A DNA stretch of 64,000 nt from Volutella citrinella. Lineage: Eukaryota > Ascomycota > Sordariomycetes > Hypocreales > Nectriaceae. Below, one piece after another: positions 35,201 through 46,073 of this stretch (the stretch's first letter is position 1; each line of letters begins with the position of its first letter). The notes beneath the pieces were generated by a model, which ran no database searches, had not been told where the DNA came from, and saw only the letters and a program-made list of their open reading frames with translations. The DNA lies in NCBI GenBank assembly GCA_034401135.1, contig JAWZSP010000003.1:3782001-3846000 (forward strand), given 5' to 3'. Position numbers and translations under genes: made by a program.

Positions 35201-37159
35201 TGCTGGTTCCTCTGGCTCTGCTACTAGTTTCTCAGGCTCGGCTTCTGGCTCCTCAGGCTCGGCTGCTGCTGGTTCCTCAGCAGGTTTATCTCCTGGCTCT
35301 GTAGTTGTAACCTCGGCTTCAGCCGGCCTGGAATCGGCTACAGGTTTCTCATCCAATGCACCGGCCTCGTCGTCCGCTTCGGCGAGCTTCTCCTCAGCAG
35401 GGGCTGACTCGCCATCGCCCTCAGACTTGGCCCCTTTGGCATCTTTGTCCTCAATAGATTCCTTCTCGGCCAATATCTCATCCTCAGCCGGGGAAGGTTC
35501 CGCTGGAGGAGCCGTCTCGGCAGCGGCATCGGCGTCTGATGTCGGTGCTTCAGCAGCAGATATTTCTTTGTCCGCCGGCTTCCCCTCTGCTTCGACTGGG
35601 GTTTCGGACGATTCGGGTTCCTGAGTAGGTTGACTCTTTTCTGCCTCCTCTTCTGCCGGGGGTGGTGGCGGTGTAGACTCGGACTTCTCTACTGCTGCCT
35701 CCTCCTTTGTTGTTGTAGAAGATTTGGACTTGCTGTGAGACTTTTTGTGAGAGCTTTTCTCAGCCTTGGCAGCTTTTTCGGCCGCCTTCTCTGCGGCTTT
35801 CTTCTCGGCCGCCTTTCGTTCTTTCTCGGCCTTCTCAGCAGCCTTCTTGTCCTTCTTCTTGTCCTTCTTTGACTTCTTCTTAGACGGCGTACTCGACTCT
35901 TCTTCCAAAGCAGCTTCCTTGGGGTTTTCTTCTAACGCCGAATCCGCAGCAGGAGTTTCCTCTGGCACCGCTTCTCGGGGGGCTTCCGGTGGCACATCGT
36001 CCTTTTCGGGCTCATTGGGAGGGTCCGTGGTCTCCTTCGGCGCGTCATCGACTGGAGATTCCTCTGTTGGGGGAGCCTTTTCAGCTGCCTCCTTCTTTGG
36101 CATTTCGGCTTCCGGCACCTCGTCTTTAGGACCATCTTTGGATCCCTCTTCATCCTTCGGGGGAGCGTCCTCGGGCGGTTCGTCCCTTGAGGGCTCAGCT
36201 GTAGCGGTATCTTTCTCAGGAGCATCCTCCTTGGGAGTTCCTTCCGTAGCGGGTGTATCGTCAGGTGCTTCGTCTTTGGGGGGTTCTTTCTCCGCCGCTT
36301 CTTCCTTGACTGGCTCCTCCTCTGGTGTGTCCGCCTTCGCTACCTCTTCAGCCTGGGCCTCCTCCTTGGGGGCCTCTTCTATAGGGGGGGTAGCTTCTGC
36401 AGGAGGTTGGTCTCCTGACTCGGCTTCTTTTGAGGCTTCCTCCGTTGAAGGTTCCTCTTTCGCAGCATCATCCTTTGGCGCCTCATCTACAGGCGGGTCG
36501 ACCTTTGGTGCATCTTTCACCGGGGGGGCGTCCTGCGCAGTGCTTTCGTCATTCGCCTCTTCCAAGGGCTTTGGCGCGTCGGCTGGCTCTTCCTCCTCTG
36601 CTTCGACAGGCTGCTTGTCCTGTGCAGTACGCAAGGCAGGAGGGAGGTCGTCGCCAGGAGGTGGTGAAGGGGCTCGCGGGGGTGGAGCGAGGTCGACCTC
36701 CTCCGACCGGCCCTTCTTCTTCTTTTTCTTCTTCTTCTTGCTACTGCTGGATTCTGGCTCATAGAATTCCGCTGGAGGAGGGGCTGGCGGAGCAACCGGA
36801 ACTGGTGGAGGCGGAATTCCGAAAGTCGCCATTTCCTGGCTTTTCTTCCACTTCTTCAGTTGTTTCTTGTTCAACCCGGGGGGAGGTTGAACGGGCTGTC
36901 TCATGAAATTTTGTTGAGGCCATTGGTGTCCATGGTCACCTGGTTACCGGGACTTGTTTAGCCGTCGGTGCTCAATTTGCTACCTTGGATCGCCATCTTC
37001 AACATTGAACTCACCTGGGTACTCGCCCTCTACCGAGGGCTCTGGGTCTGAATCTTCCGGTTGGGTAAACTGGACGTGTGAAAAGTCGGAGACCTGGATG
37101 GCGCCGTAATCAATATTTGTCCGGTACGGACAGTAATCAATACCATGACGGGAAGTCAT
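26213..37159 (-). CDS. Giant acidic repeat-rich scaffold-like protein (possibly leashin/involucrin-repeat type)
   Basis: Exon 1 is 37159-37015 and exon 2 is 36939-26213, joined over a 75-nt intron (GTGAGT..CAG, branch GCTAAAC), giving about 3623 residues. The single long frame alone would start at 36904, but the upstream exon (MTSRHGIDYCPYRT..) splices in frame and runs into that frame without a stop. Layout: Pro-rich basic N-terminus with LNKKQLKKWKK and a poly-Lys run; a very long Glu/Pro/Ala/Lys region with PAEA repeats (about 812-898) and KPAE[DE] repeats (about 1555-1912); a Ser/Asp-rich middle; then a less repetitive C-terminal part with RRKRKMNLQNAEDTVAAAVV near 3150-3200, an Arg/Glu-rich SR-like region, FFDVKNSQ, and a basic end AIKSAFKKLFG. 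No enzyme domain. Size, repeats flanked by conserved ends, and the C-terminal style recall Woronin-body tether leashin, often labelled involucrin repeat protein; this identity is uncertain. Confidence 0.85.
31350..32420 (-). repeat. Coding repeat array, KPAE[DE]/EAPPAE units
   Basis: Within the giant protein, about 1.07 kb (residues about 1555-1912) is built of 5- and 6-residue units such as DKPAE, EKPAE and EAPPAE, with small variations (KPTED, KPADD). At the DNA level the units are 15-18 bp, rich in GCAGGCTTGTC and GCAGGCTTCTC on the plus strand. Copies are imperfect, so this array is older or more diverged than the PAEA array. Confidence 0.9.
34393..34650 (-). repeat. 12-bp coding minisatellite (PAEA)n, about 21 near-identical copies
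   Basis: On the plus strand the unit GCCTCTGCGGGT is repeated head to tail about 21 times with almost no change (first unit GCGAGT, last units GCTTCTGCGGGT). On the coding strand each unit encodes Pro-Ala-Glu-Ala. Because 12 is a multiple of three and the unit has no stop in any frame, all six frames are open here. Confidence 0.97.
34651..34985 (-). repeat. Longer repeat units next to the PAEA array
   Basis: A block encoding GKxxTDDTKxDEKPADDKPTEEPAEAPAEA-type sequence recurs at about 34300-34400, 34650-34730, 34760-34830 and 34865-34930, each followed by one to many PAEA units. This shows a two-level repeat: a roughly 110-150 bp unit, inside which the 12-bp unit expanded in one copy only. 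Confidence 0.85.
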
Positions 37160-40100
37160 ACTTCTTGTTCCCTGTCAACGCCGGACATCACAGAAAAAGA
37201 GGTCCAAGTCCAGGAACCGGGGGAGCGAGTCTATTAATTATCTTGCTCCTTGCAGATGCACCAGTCAGGCGATCGGGTAACTGCAGTAGGCGGCCACCAG
37301 CCAAAGCGGACCGTTTAGATCTCTTAGAGACCGTGGGGTGGCCCAGCGCGGATAGGGATTGGAAGGACGGTGGTGTGTCACGCGTCCGACAGCGCAGTGC
37401 GGCGGCAGCAGTGGCAGAAAAAAATGGGGGTGCCGTCGACAAAGTGGCAGAATGGGACGTCAATGGTGATTGGGAAAATGCAGGCGTCGGGTCATAACGG
37501 GCGAACGGGTGGGATGCGGCGCGAGGTCATTCACGAAGGTGTCGGGAGGATGGGTCCATAACTCGAGCCCAGACCAGACCTCACAGTTGATGGGAAAGCA
37601 TGCAGGCCCGACGGTGACAGGCTAGAGCAGCGACCCAGTTCCCTGCTGCTTGAACCCACGGCCCAGCCCAGAGATGAATATCGTGCCCATGCGCAATTGG
37701 CCCACGCTCCAGCATTGGCGCCACGTCGCCGGGGCAATTGGGCACTGACTGCTCAAGCGTCCGCCGTCGACGGAGCCCGGCCAGGGCAGGCAGGGCGAAC
37801 GAAACAAACGAACGGACCCCCTTCTCGCAGCAGCAGCAGCATCATGGCGGCCCAACCTAACACGGCAGCAGCACAGCACATGGTAGCGCACCGCAGTGCA
37901 CCGCAGCACGCAGCACGGGCGGGCGGGCTCGCAGCAGCCAGGCCCGGCTGCGGCAGGAGGCGGCGAGACAACGGCCGGGTCGGAAGCGCCTTGGTTGGGC
38001 GACGAGACGGCGCATGTGTGAGTGAGGTGTTAGCGAGCCCGAGGTGTGAGGTGTGCGCAGCGAGCCCCATGCGGCCCGGCCCAGGTGCAGGCACCAATCG
38101 TCCATCCATTGGTAGTTTCTCTCTGTACGTTCCGGTATCATCTCATCATCCCCCCATCCCCCGGTTTCGAGATGCGTCGTCGTCCTGCTGCTGCGTTGCG
38201 TGGTGCAGTTCCATAGGCACCTGCCAGCCGCCTATGGGGTCTGATACGCGAGTCGACGACTGGGCGGTTTGAGGCCCCGGCTCAGCATGTTGGCGGAATC
38301 CACTCCAGTATGCCCTCCGCTCTCTCTCTCTCCTCCATTGTGCAGCGCTGGCGTCAGCCTGGCCAGCCCGTCCTCAAGTCAAATCGTGAGGCGCGCCCTG
38401 CTCCCCTGGCAGCTAGCACACGTCGGCCTGGCGACGACCGCCAGTGCACCACCTCCCTCTCTCCCTGCAGCCCCCGCCACGGTAGAGTGTTGCGGGCCTC
38501 GCTAGCAAGGGTGGTATCCCGACTTGGCTGCGTCTACTTTTGTGCGCCTGCGACTGAGTGGTTTTGTCTCCTGGCGTGCAACGTGGCTCGCCTCTGAAGC
38601 CTCGACAGTTGATCCCTCATGCACCTCGGCGTCGGGAGCCATCAGGCATTGGGCCTAGCGGTCCATCTCTGTGCCTGGTGGGGTGATGCGGTGTCTGAAT
38701 CATTACCAATATTCGCCCCCTCTCCGATTGGTTTTCAACGTGGGAGGCGGCAGCGGCATTCCGCGATGCGAAGAGATCCTCTCGACAGAGTAGCAGTGTG
38801 ATGTGGCACAACTGATGTGACTGATGAGACCCATCTCGTTGGGCAGCAGACGCAAACGATCCCTCACTACTGATAAAGTCTTCTTCAGGGCGGTCAATCG
38901 GGCGCTGTGTTGGGATCGTAGCTTGGGCAGTGCTTCTAACCCAAAACAATGCGCTCCGGCGGGCTCGAAGTTGCTCTGGGGTCACTGCGGCGCCCAAACG
39001 AGAGCCCATGACAAGTCCGGTAGTCGATGACATCCAGCCCAAGGACTTACGTAGGTAATAGATGGTCTCCGGTTTTCTGCAATTAGTAGTCACAACGCCT
39101 ACGGAGTACGTACTCCAAAAGGGCCTCAGGTTGGCAAGCCAGTTGCTGTGATGCAAATAATTAATTGGTCCCCACAGGCTCATACTCACCTGTATACGCA
39201 TAGTAGTACTCTGGCTCAGGTGCGATTATGAAGACTCGCGCGTACTAGGTAGATGGCGGGGGGTTGGTAAGGCGAGTTCCCTACCAGCCTCACAAATTGA
39301 AGCCGAGGACTTGCGCGTTCTGCCAGGGTCGTTGGGCAGGCACGTGAGTTTATCATACCGACTACTAATTACCTAGTACCTCTTGACTCTTCGTTAGTAC
39401 CATAGTCGTCATGGCTCCTGTCCACTGAAGCTCAGTAGACGGAAGGTTAGGCTATTAGTGGGACGGCGATCTCAGCCAGGTTGTGGCTGGAACAGCCTCA
39501 AGTACGTGCCTCGTTTGATAGTGCATCAGAAGGTGTGCATTACAGTACGGATACTGTGCACCCTATTCGTGTATTTACAGGCCAGAAAGAAGAAACTAGC
39601 CACTGCCCTCCGCTCTCCCACGTCATACCTGTTTGTGCCCCGTTGTGTCGGTGTATCCGCCGTCATGCAAGACTGTGTCAAGGGTAACGCTTGCAAGGCC
39701 TGACCCCACATCGCCACAGGGATGGCATCCGGACCAAGCTTTTGTTAGCAAAGAGTCGCTGTGCAAATGCCTGTGCTTCTGGAGTCATCTACTCCGTACA
39801 TACGAACCGTCTACCTAGTTATATATATCCCAAGCTTCAGTTATAGTCGGGGGTGTTGCATTGATGCTTTTACGGTGGGCCCAGCGCTTGTCAGCATAAG
39901 CCTTGCAAGTAATAATTACAGAAAGCCCGAGACTGGTCAAACACAAGCATTGAACCCGACGTGATGCACTATGCTGCAGAGAAATTTTCATACAAACTGT
40001 TCGGAAAGGTGGAGGGTTCCGCCAATGGCCTAAGTTTCGTCCAGCTAGCAAATGGCAGGCCTCTTGGTATCTCATTGTTTGTGGCAACACTGGCTCAGCT

Positions 40101-40276
40101 AATCTCAGCCTCGACCTATCCATCTTCATCATTCATTCGTCATCGTAAATGATTGCCGAAAAAATCAAATCCTACAACTTTAGGCTTCTTCACCAAAACC
40201 CCCCTTTATTGCCCATGGCCGTGCGGGGCCAGGGGTCAGAGGGCACCCTCGAAGCCGGCCCAAATGTAGGCCATCC
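37160..40276. other. Intergenic region, no gene recognised
   Basis: About 3.1 kb. The left part is the promoter of the giant protein gene. 37690-38100 is GC-rich with GCA/CAG runs that open random frames. 38990-39960 is AT-richer and holds copies of the TACTCCGTA/TACGGAGTA motif (39100-39116 and 39790-39799). No exon, tRNA or transposase fragment was recognised. Confidence 0.55.
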
Positions 40277-41887
40277 CTAAGCGGCAGCATCGGGTTTGGG
40301 CTCCGTAGCACTGGGTGCGTACGCCGCCTGCGCTCTGTTCTTCTTGATGACTTCCTTGACTCGTTCCTCCGCATCGTCCCAGTCATCAGTGTCAAGCTTC
40401 ACCAAATCGATGCCAAAGCCCTGGGCGATGGCGCTCAAAGCATCGAAGCTCTTCTTATCGTAGACGAAGCTGATACTGACTCCAACACGGCCGAACCGGC
40501 CAGTTCTGCCAATACGGTGCAAGTACGTCTCGGCATCGGGCTCAGAGTCACCCCGTCCCTTCATGGGGATATCGTAGTTGATGACCATGGACACGCTGGA
40601 CACATCGATACCACGTGCCAGGACGTTGGTGGTGATGAGGACCTTGTTCTCGCCCTGGCGGAACTTGGAAAGAAGCTCATCTCGCTCGTTTCCGTCGAAG
40701 GCAGCGTGGAGGGCAGAGACCTTGTGGCCATCGGCAACCATACGTCGTTGGATCTCATTGGCACTCTCTCGAGTCTAGATTTACGGTCAGCTCAAGTACT
40801 TCACCTGCTCAACTCAGGTAATCCTACCTTGACGAAAATCACAGACTGGCCAATTGTCATGAGACCGTAAAGCTTGCACAGAATGTCGTATTTCATGTTT
40901 CCATCGGGGCAGTCGATAAACATCTGAGAGATGCCCTTGACAGTAAGCTCGCTGCGCTGAAGCTTGAGGCTGTGCGCGTTCGGGGCGAACTTGGCAGCAT
41001 AGGACATCACCTTGTCGGGGAAGGTAGCAGAGAACAGGAGGACTTGGATTTCGTTGGGCAACATGCTATAAGACGGTTAGCGGACGGAACATTGAATAGA
41101 CAGACACCACAATCATCCGTACTTCTTAACTCGCAGGCACTGGTCGCCAAGACCTTGCTGATCCAGCATGTTGTCGGCTTCGTCAAGCACCAAGAGCTTC
41201 AGCTTGGACACATTCAGCTGGCGGCGACGAATGATGTCCATGACTGTACCAGGTGTTCCAACAATAACGCTGGCCTTGACGGGCTCGCCACGAGCAAGAA
41301 CACCAGGGATTGCGGGTGCTACCTTGAGATCTATAATGAATCGGCCGATGGCGTTAATAACACCTTCAATCTGCCGAGCAAGCTCTCGGCTAGGTGCCAG
41401 GATCAGGGCCTGGGGTTGTTCGGGCTGCGTGAAGTCGACTCGCGCCAGGGTAGCCGTGACGAAGGCAGCAGTCTTGCCGGTTCCAGACTGAGACTGGGCA
41501 AGCATGTTCCGGGGAGGAGCGCTCAGCATCAGAGGCAACGACTTGCCCTGGACCTTGGAGGGCTTGAGAAAGTTGAGAGCCAGAAGACCCTTGAGGATCG
41601 GTTCGGGGCTGGTGATAGACGTCCGTCAGCAGTTGGACCACGGGAATGGGTTGTTGAACCTACAGGCCGAGATCTTCCCAGGTGGTAGCGGAGTGGAATG
41701 GGGTCGCTTCATTGTTCTGTAGGTCGCTCAGGGAGACTTCGACATCCCACTCGGGCTCCTGGAGACCAGAGCCGCCGAGCTGCTCGACGGTTCCATCGAC
41801 CTGGGCGGGGGTATCGGCGGCGCCTTCAGCGGGAGCCGCCGGTGCGGCTTCGTTCGGGTCCGTGATGCGGCTCGCGAGATCAGCCAT
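40277..41887 (-). CDS. DBP5: DEAD-box ATP-dependent RNA helicase Dbp5 (mRNA export)
   Basis: Exons on the minus strand are 41887-41664, 41608-41123, 41065-40828 and 40774-40277, with introns of 55, 57 and 53 nt, giving 481 residues. It remodels mRNPs at the cytoplasmic face of the nuclear pore with Gle1 and inositol hexakisphosphate. Helicase motifs in order: Q motif ending PSKVQ (91-95), motif [11 protein letters not shown] (112-121), Ia PSRELARQ, Ib GTPGT, II DEAD (217-220), III SAT (249-251), [31 protein letters not shown]. The N-terminal Asp/Glu/Ala/Pro-rich extension and [17 protein letters not shown] are typical of Dbp5/DDX19. The junction codon between exons 2 and 3 gives VKNMLP. All motifs are intact. 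It is transcribed away from the SPF45 gene, 627 bases off. Confidence 0.96.
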
Positions 41888-42514
41888 GACGACGGGTTTC
41901 GCTTCGCTGAAGGTGGATGTTGTTTGAAGAAGGAAAAGTCGGGACGAGCGAGGGGCGGCTAGGCTATAGACGCTCTCAAAATTGGGGCCTCAGGCGGTCG
42001 AAGCTTGCGATGGTGCCTGTTAAGGGATGTGGGAGTAAAGCAGCGATTGATTCTGCGAGAAGCGAAGTCAGAGGGGGCCGTCTCTAGAACGTAGCCCTCT
42101 TTGTGACTTCAAGGTTTCTGCGGTTCGCAATGGGGTGCTTTCCGTGCAATCAAGGTCACCGCGTGTTCGAAAGCTTTCTTTCCAAATGCTGTTGGCGGGG
42201 CTCAATGGATTGGAGGGGCACCCGCTGCCAGCTTCCCCCAGCTGCCAGGTCCACAAGGGTGCCAAGTGCCACTGTTGTCGGCTGCTCCGGCGTTTATCCG
42301 GCGCATCACCCAGGCGCCACTGCGGGCTGTGTTCGGAGCTCATCCATGCAAGCTTGAGGTGGGTTACACCCGACGGACAGACTGCATATATAGGCTGCCA
42401 ACTCAACCAGCCTGTCATGTCTCCTTGACTGACGCAAACCATCGCGCTGTTTGCTTTCCAATAGTCAAATTGACCCCGCAAGAAGAGGAAACGACAAGCG
42501 ATACTACTGGTGTG
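41888..42514. promoter_or_regulatory. Shared promoter region of divergent DBP5 and SPF45 genes
   Basis: A 627-base gap between two head-to-head RNA-processing genes. No repeat or third gene is visible. Whether it works as one bidirectional promoter is inference from the arrangement. Confidence 0.45.
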
Positions 42515-44181
42515 ATGGCAGCTCAGCCGCCGCCTCCACCCCGAGGAGGGCTCTCTCTTTACGATAACCTCCTCGACCCGAACGACAAATCCGACACTGC
42601 TTCTTCCGCCACAATCTCTTCAGCCCCCGTCTTATATAAACAGGAAGACAATAGCACGGCTGAGGCATCTGCAAAGAAACCTATCAACCCTGCCCTCCGC
42701 TTCCAACCAATTCGGCGCCCGCAGGTCAAGCCCAAACCGAAGCCAACCGCTCCCAAACCCGTCGCTCCCAAGTCAAGCACCACAGCCACTCCTGCTGCTG
42801 TATCGGCCCCCGTGCAGTCGAAAAGCACGCTCGCGGACTGGGCAGCTACGGAAGATGATGAGTGGCGTTACGGGACGGCGGAGAAACGCCAGCGCGGTGG
42901 GCGCAAGAAGAAGAAGAAGCAGCAGCAGATGCAGATTGACACAGACTGGGATGACCTGTACGACCCGTCCCGGCCGACCAATGTCGAAGAGTACCTGCGG
43001 AGTGACGAAAAGGTGGACGAAGTAAGGGAATGGAAAGCCCTGCTCTATCGACATCGGAGGAAGCGAGACCAAAGCGACTCTTCCGACGACGACCAAGATT
43101 CCAAGCACGTTTTATCAAGTAAGTCGGTGCCGAGATTGCGTAACCGCCCCAGGCTCACAGTCTACGTTAGATCAGTTCGCACCTCCCTCGTCATATGCAT
43201 TTGCGCCCCCGCCACAGGAACCACCTCTTCCAACCGTTCCCGCTCCCCCGCCCAACGACCAGACTGGAGACGACGCGTTTGCCCGTCGAGCAGCCTTGTC
43301 TCAAGGACAAAGACCTACCCAATATCCGCCGCCTCCTCCTTCGCCTCCACCACATCCTCCGACTCCTCCCTCTCAACACGACTCAGCAACCATTACTCGG
43401 GCTCCTGTTCGGTACAGCCAACCAGAAACGTCGAAACAAGAAGATGAGGATGAAGGATATTCGCCGCCCCCAACACTCGGCCTGGGTGCCGAGGATGCTG
43501 AAGAGCCCCGGTCAAATCGACCTGGCCAGGCAGGCTTCGCTCACCGGTTGATGAGCAAGTATGGTTGGACCAAGGGGTCCGGCTTGGGTGCTGACGAAAC
43601 GGGAATTGTCAATCCATTACGTGTTCAGGTGGAAAAACGACGGAAGAAAGCCGATGCTGATGGTGGTGGCTGGGCCGAACCTAGTAGTAAGGCCAAGATC
43701 GTGGGAGGCAAGCGCAAGGAAGAGGGTGGTGGGAAGTTTGGCGGCATGAGCGAGGTCATTGTTCTGCAAAACATGCTAGAGAACATGGCTGATCTCCAGG
43801 CCGAGATTGCGGATGGCCTGGGCCAAGAGATTGGTGAAGAGTGCGGTGAAAAGGTAAGTCTGGCCTACTGCAACAACAAAAACAACATCTCCGAGTCAAA
43901 AACGCTGGGGGCTAACGAAGTGACAGTATGGTCGTGTGGAGCGGCTTTACATCGACCAAGACAGCCGCCAAGTCTTCATCAAATTTACGGATCAAGTATC
44001 TGCTCTTCGCGTATGTTATCCCACTTGTGAGGCAAACTGCCAAAGGTCGTCTTTGTATCCTTTATTCATGACTAATGGCATGTAGGCTGTAAATGAGCTG
44101 GACGAGCGGGTTTTCAACGGCAACACAATTCGCCCAAAATTTTATGATGTTGAGAAATTTGAAAAGGGCATTTATATCTAA
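42515..44181 (+). CDS. Splicing factor 45 homologue (SPF45/RBM17; G-patch and UHM/RRM)
   Basis: Exons 42515-43118, 43171-43853, 43927-44010 and 44086-44181 (introns 52, 73 and 75 nt) give 488 residues. The start ATG gives MAAQPPPPPRGGLSLYDNLL, matching the usual SPF45 N-terminus. Residues about 100-200 hold ADWAATEDDEWRYG and a Lys/Gln stretch. The G-patch (FAHRLMSKYGWTKGSGLG, about 323-345) would activate a DEAH helicase. The C-terminal 85 residues are an RRM of the U2AF-homology type: VIVLQNML, the acidic EEC helix, VFIKF (RNP1-like), and the RVF motif that binds ULM tryptophans in SF3b155/U2AF65. Known family roles are 3' splice-site choice, notably of short introns, and DNA repair links. 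The last two exons are short and were joined by splice signals; the frame is continuous. Confidence 0.95.
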
Positions 44182-44770
44182 GCACGCAAGAGTAAAGCAT
44201 ACACCGACAGCCAAGTGCTGCCTATCAATGGAGCGACGAAAACTTGTATAGAAGATACCCTCCAAGAGTTTTGGTGCCTAATGGTTCGTCGAAATACCGA
44301 CAGGTGTTCTGGGGGGATTCAGGCAATTCCGATTTAGTAACGAAAATGAGTCAATTTCTAATAACAAAATGAAATGAAGCACCCGCAGTGTCTTGATACC
44401 ACCTATTGCTCCCAACCCATGGACTGTTGTTACTCATTCCTCCCTCACATCAGCCCCCTTGGCATACCCAATCAGACCCAACAGCGTTGTAAACGCCTTG
44501 CTCAAATATCCAGAGGGAAGAACACGCAGGCCACCCGCACCAAAAACCATCGCTACAGACGCACATTCTAACAGAGTAATGTAGAGTCGGAAACATAGTC
44601 GATTATTAAGTTCTAGTGGGTTGTTCGTGGTACGCAGTTGCTGCCTTCGCAAGTCCTCTTTGAGCATCACGAAGGATGACGAAACACAATATGTCGGATA
44701 AAAAACAAGGGATCTCGTGCAATGAGCGAAAAACGCCTAATTCCTAGCCATTTTTCCCTACATTATTTCC
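44182..44770. other. Intergenic region between convergent genes
   Basis: About 590 bases, AT-rich, made of the 3' flanks of SPF45 (+) and the Ecm33 gene (-). No gene recognised. Confidence 0.7.
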
Positions 44771-46067
44771 TCACAGCACCTGGGAGAAGACGGCAAGGGC
44801 AGCAAGACCCAGGGCAGCCATGTTCACGGTAGCCGTGCCAGCAGAGTTCTTCTTGTTGTCGGCCTTCTGAGTAGAGTTGGATGAGCGAGAGTTGTCACCC
44901 TCGTTTCCACCCTCGTTGGCCTTCTTGTTGTTGCTGGTGCATTCCATCTTGCCGTCAATCTTCTTAGCCTTCTGGAGGTTGTCGAAGAAGCCGCAGAACT
45001 CAGAGATGTCGGTGGTGGAGGTGACGGTGACGGTTCCCTCGACCTGCTGCAGGGCGGGAAGCTTGACCCTGTGGTGATGTTGTTAGTTTAAGGTAAGCCC
45101 TAGGGTTAAATCGGGGAACGTACTGCTCGAAGTCACCACGAAGGTTCATGGCGCCAACCTTCTTCAGCTTGGGGAATCCATCAATGGCACCGAGGGCGGT
45201 GTTGTTCTGGATGGTGAAACCCTTGATCTCCTCAACCTGATCCATGGTGATGTTGCCAAGCTTCTTGTTGTTGGTGAAGGAGACGTCGGCGCCGACCGTG
45301 GTCAGGTTAGGGAAGGAAATAGACGAGAGCTCGGGGTTGTTGTCGAACTTGATGGAGGCCCCGACCTCCTGGAGAGCATCAGCCGTGAAGGTCTTGACGC
45401 TGGAGATCTGGAACTCCTTGCACTTCTTGAGAGCGGGAAGCTCAATTTCCATGTCCTTGCCGTTCTGGGTAATGACGAGCGAGCCAGTGATGTTGACGAG
45501 GGCGGACTTGAAGGTAGTAATCTGCCTGTTGTCGGTGATGGTGAAGTCCTTGACGGTGGTGACGCTCAGGCCGCTGAGATCAACAATTCGAGTGTCGATG
45601 ATCTTCAGACTTCCGATCGTGAGGTTGGCGCGGGTGCCAAAGCTAAGCTGGGAGAGGCGGGTGGCCTTGATCAGGCTGAGGTCGCCAATTTCGGACAGGT
45701 AGCCAAAGTCGAGAGTGTTGAGGGACTCGAGGTCCTCGAGCTGGAAGGTGCCAGTAATGGACTGGATGGTAGGGCTAGAAAGAGAGTTAAGGGACTTGGC
45801 ACTCTGAACAATCAGGTCGCCCTCAATCTTCTTGGGGCCGTTGATGATAACATCGCCACCGAGCTTGGAGTCGATGTAAATCTTGGCGGAGACGGTGTCG
45901 CAGTCAATGACCTGGTTGGTGGAGGTGATGTTGATGTCCTTGGTGCAGGTCTTAGCTGTTGAGGCATCTGTGTTAGCCGGAGTTGATTATCGCGGATAAT
46001 GACGAGACAAACCCGCAACGGAGGCGATGCCGACCGCGAGGACGGTGAAAAGCTTGGCGGAATGCAT
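44771..46067 (-). CDS. ECM33: GPI-anchored cell wall organisation protein Ecm33
   Basis: Minus-strand exons 46067-46013, 45955-45124 and 45068-44771 (introns 57 and 55 nt) give 394 residues. Residues 1-18 (MHSAKLFTVLAVGIASVA) form a signal peptide. The body is a receptor-L/leucine-rich-like solenoid: repeated blocks such as GSLKIIDTRIVDLSGL, DFTITDNRQITTF and VSFTNNKKLGNI. N-glycosylation sequons are frequent. Cys pairs flank the domain (KTCTKDI near the start, EFCGFF and MECTSN near the end). A Ser/Asn/Lys stalk precedes a hydrophobic C-terminal GPI signal (VNMAALGLAALAVFSQVL). Ecm33/Sps2 proteins are needed for cell wall integrity, by an unknown mechanism. The exon 2 start is ambiguous: an AG at 45968 gives four more residues in frame. 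I prefer 45955 because the CTAAC branch site then has normal spacing. Confidence 0.95.
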
Positions 46068-46073
46068 TATGGT

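Noticed and set aside
34175..35227. Cys/Leu/Arg-rich 350-codon plus-strand frame as a novel cysteine-rich protein
   Set aside because: It is the reverse strand of the PAEA minisatellite; all frames are open there.
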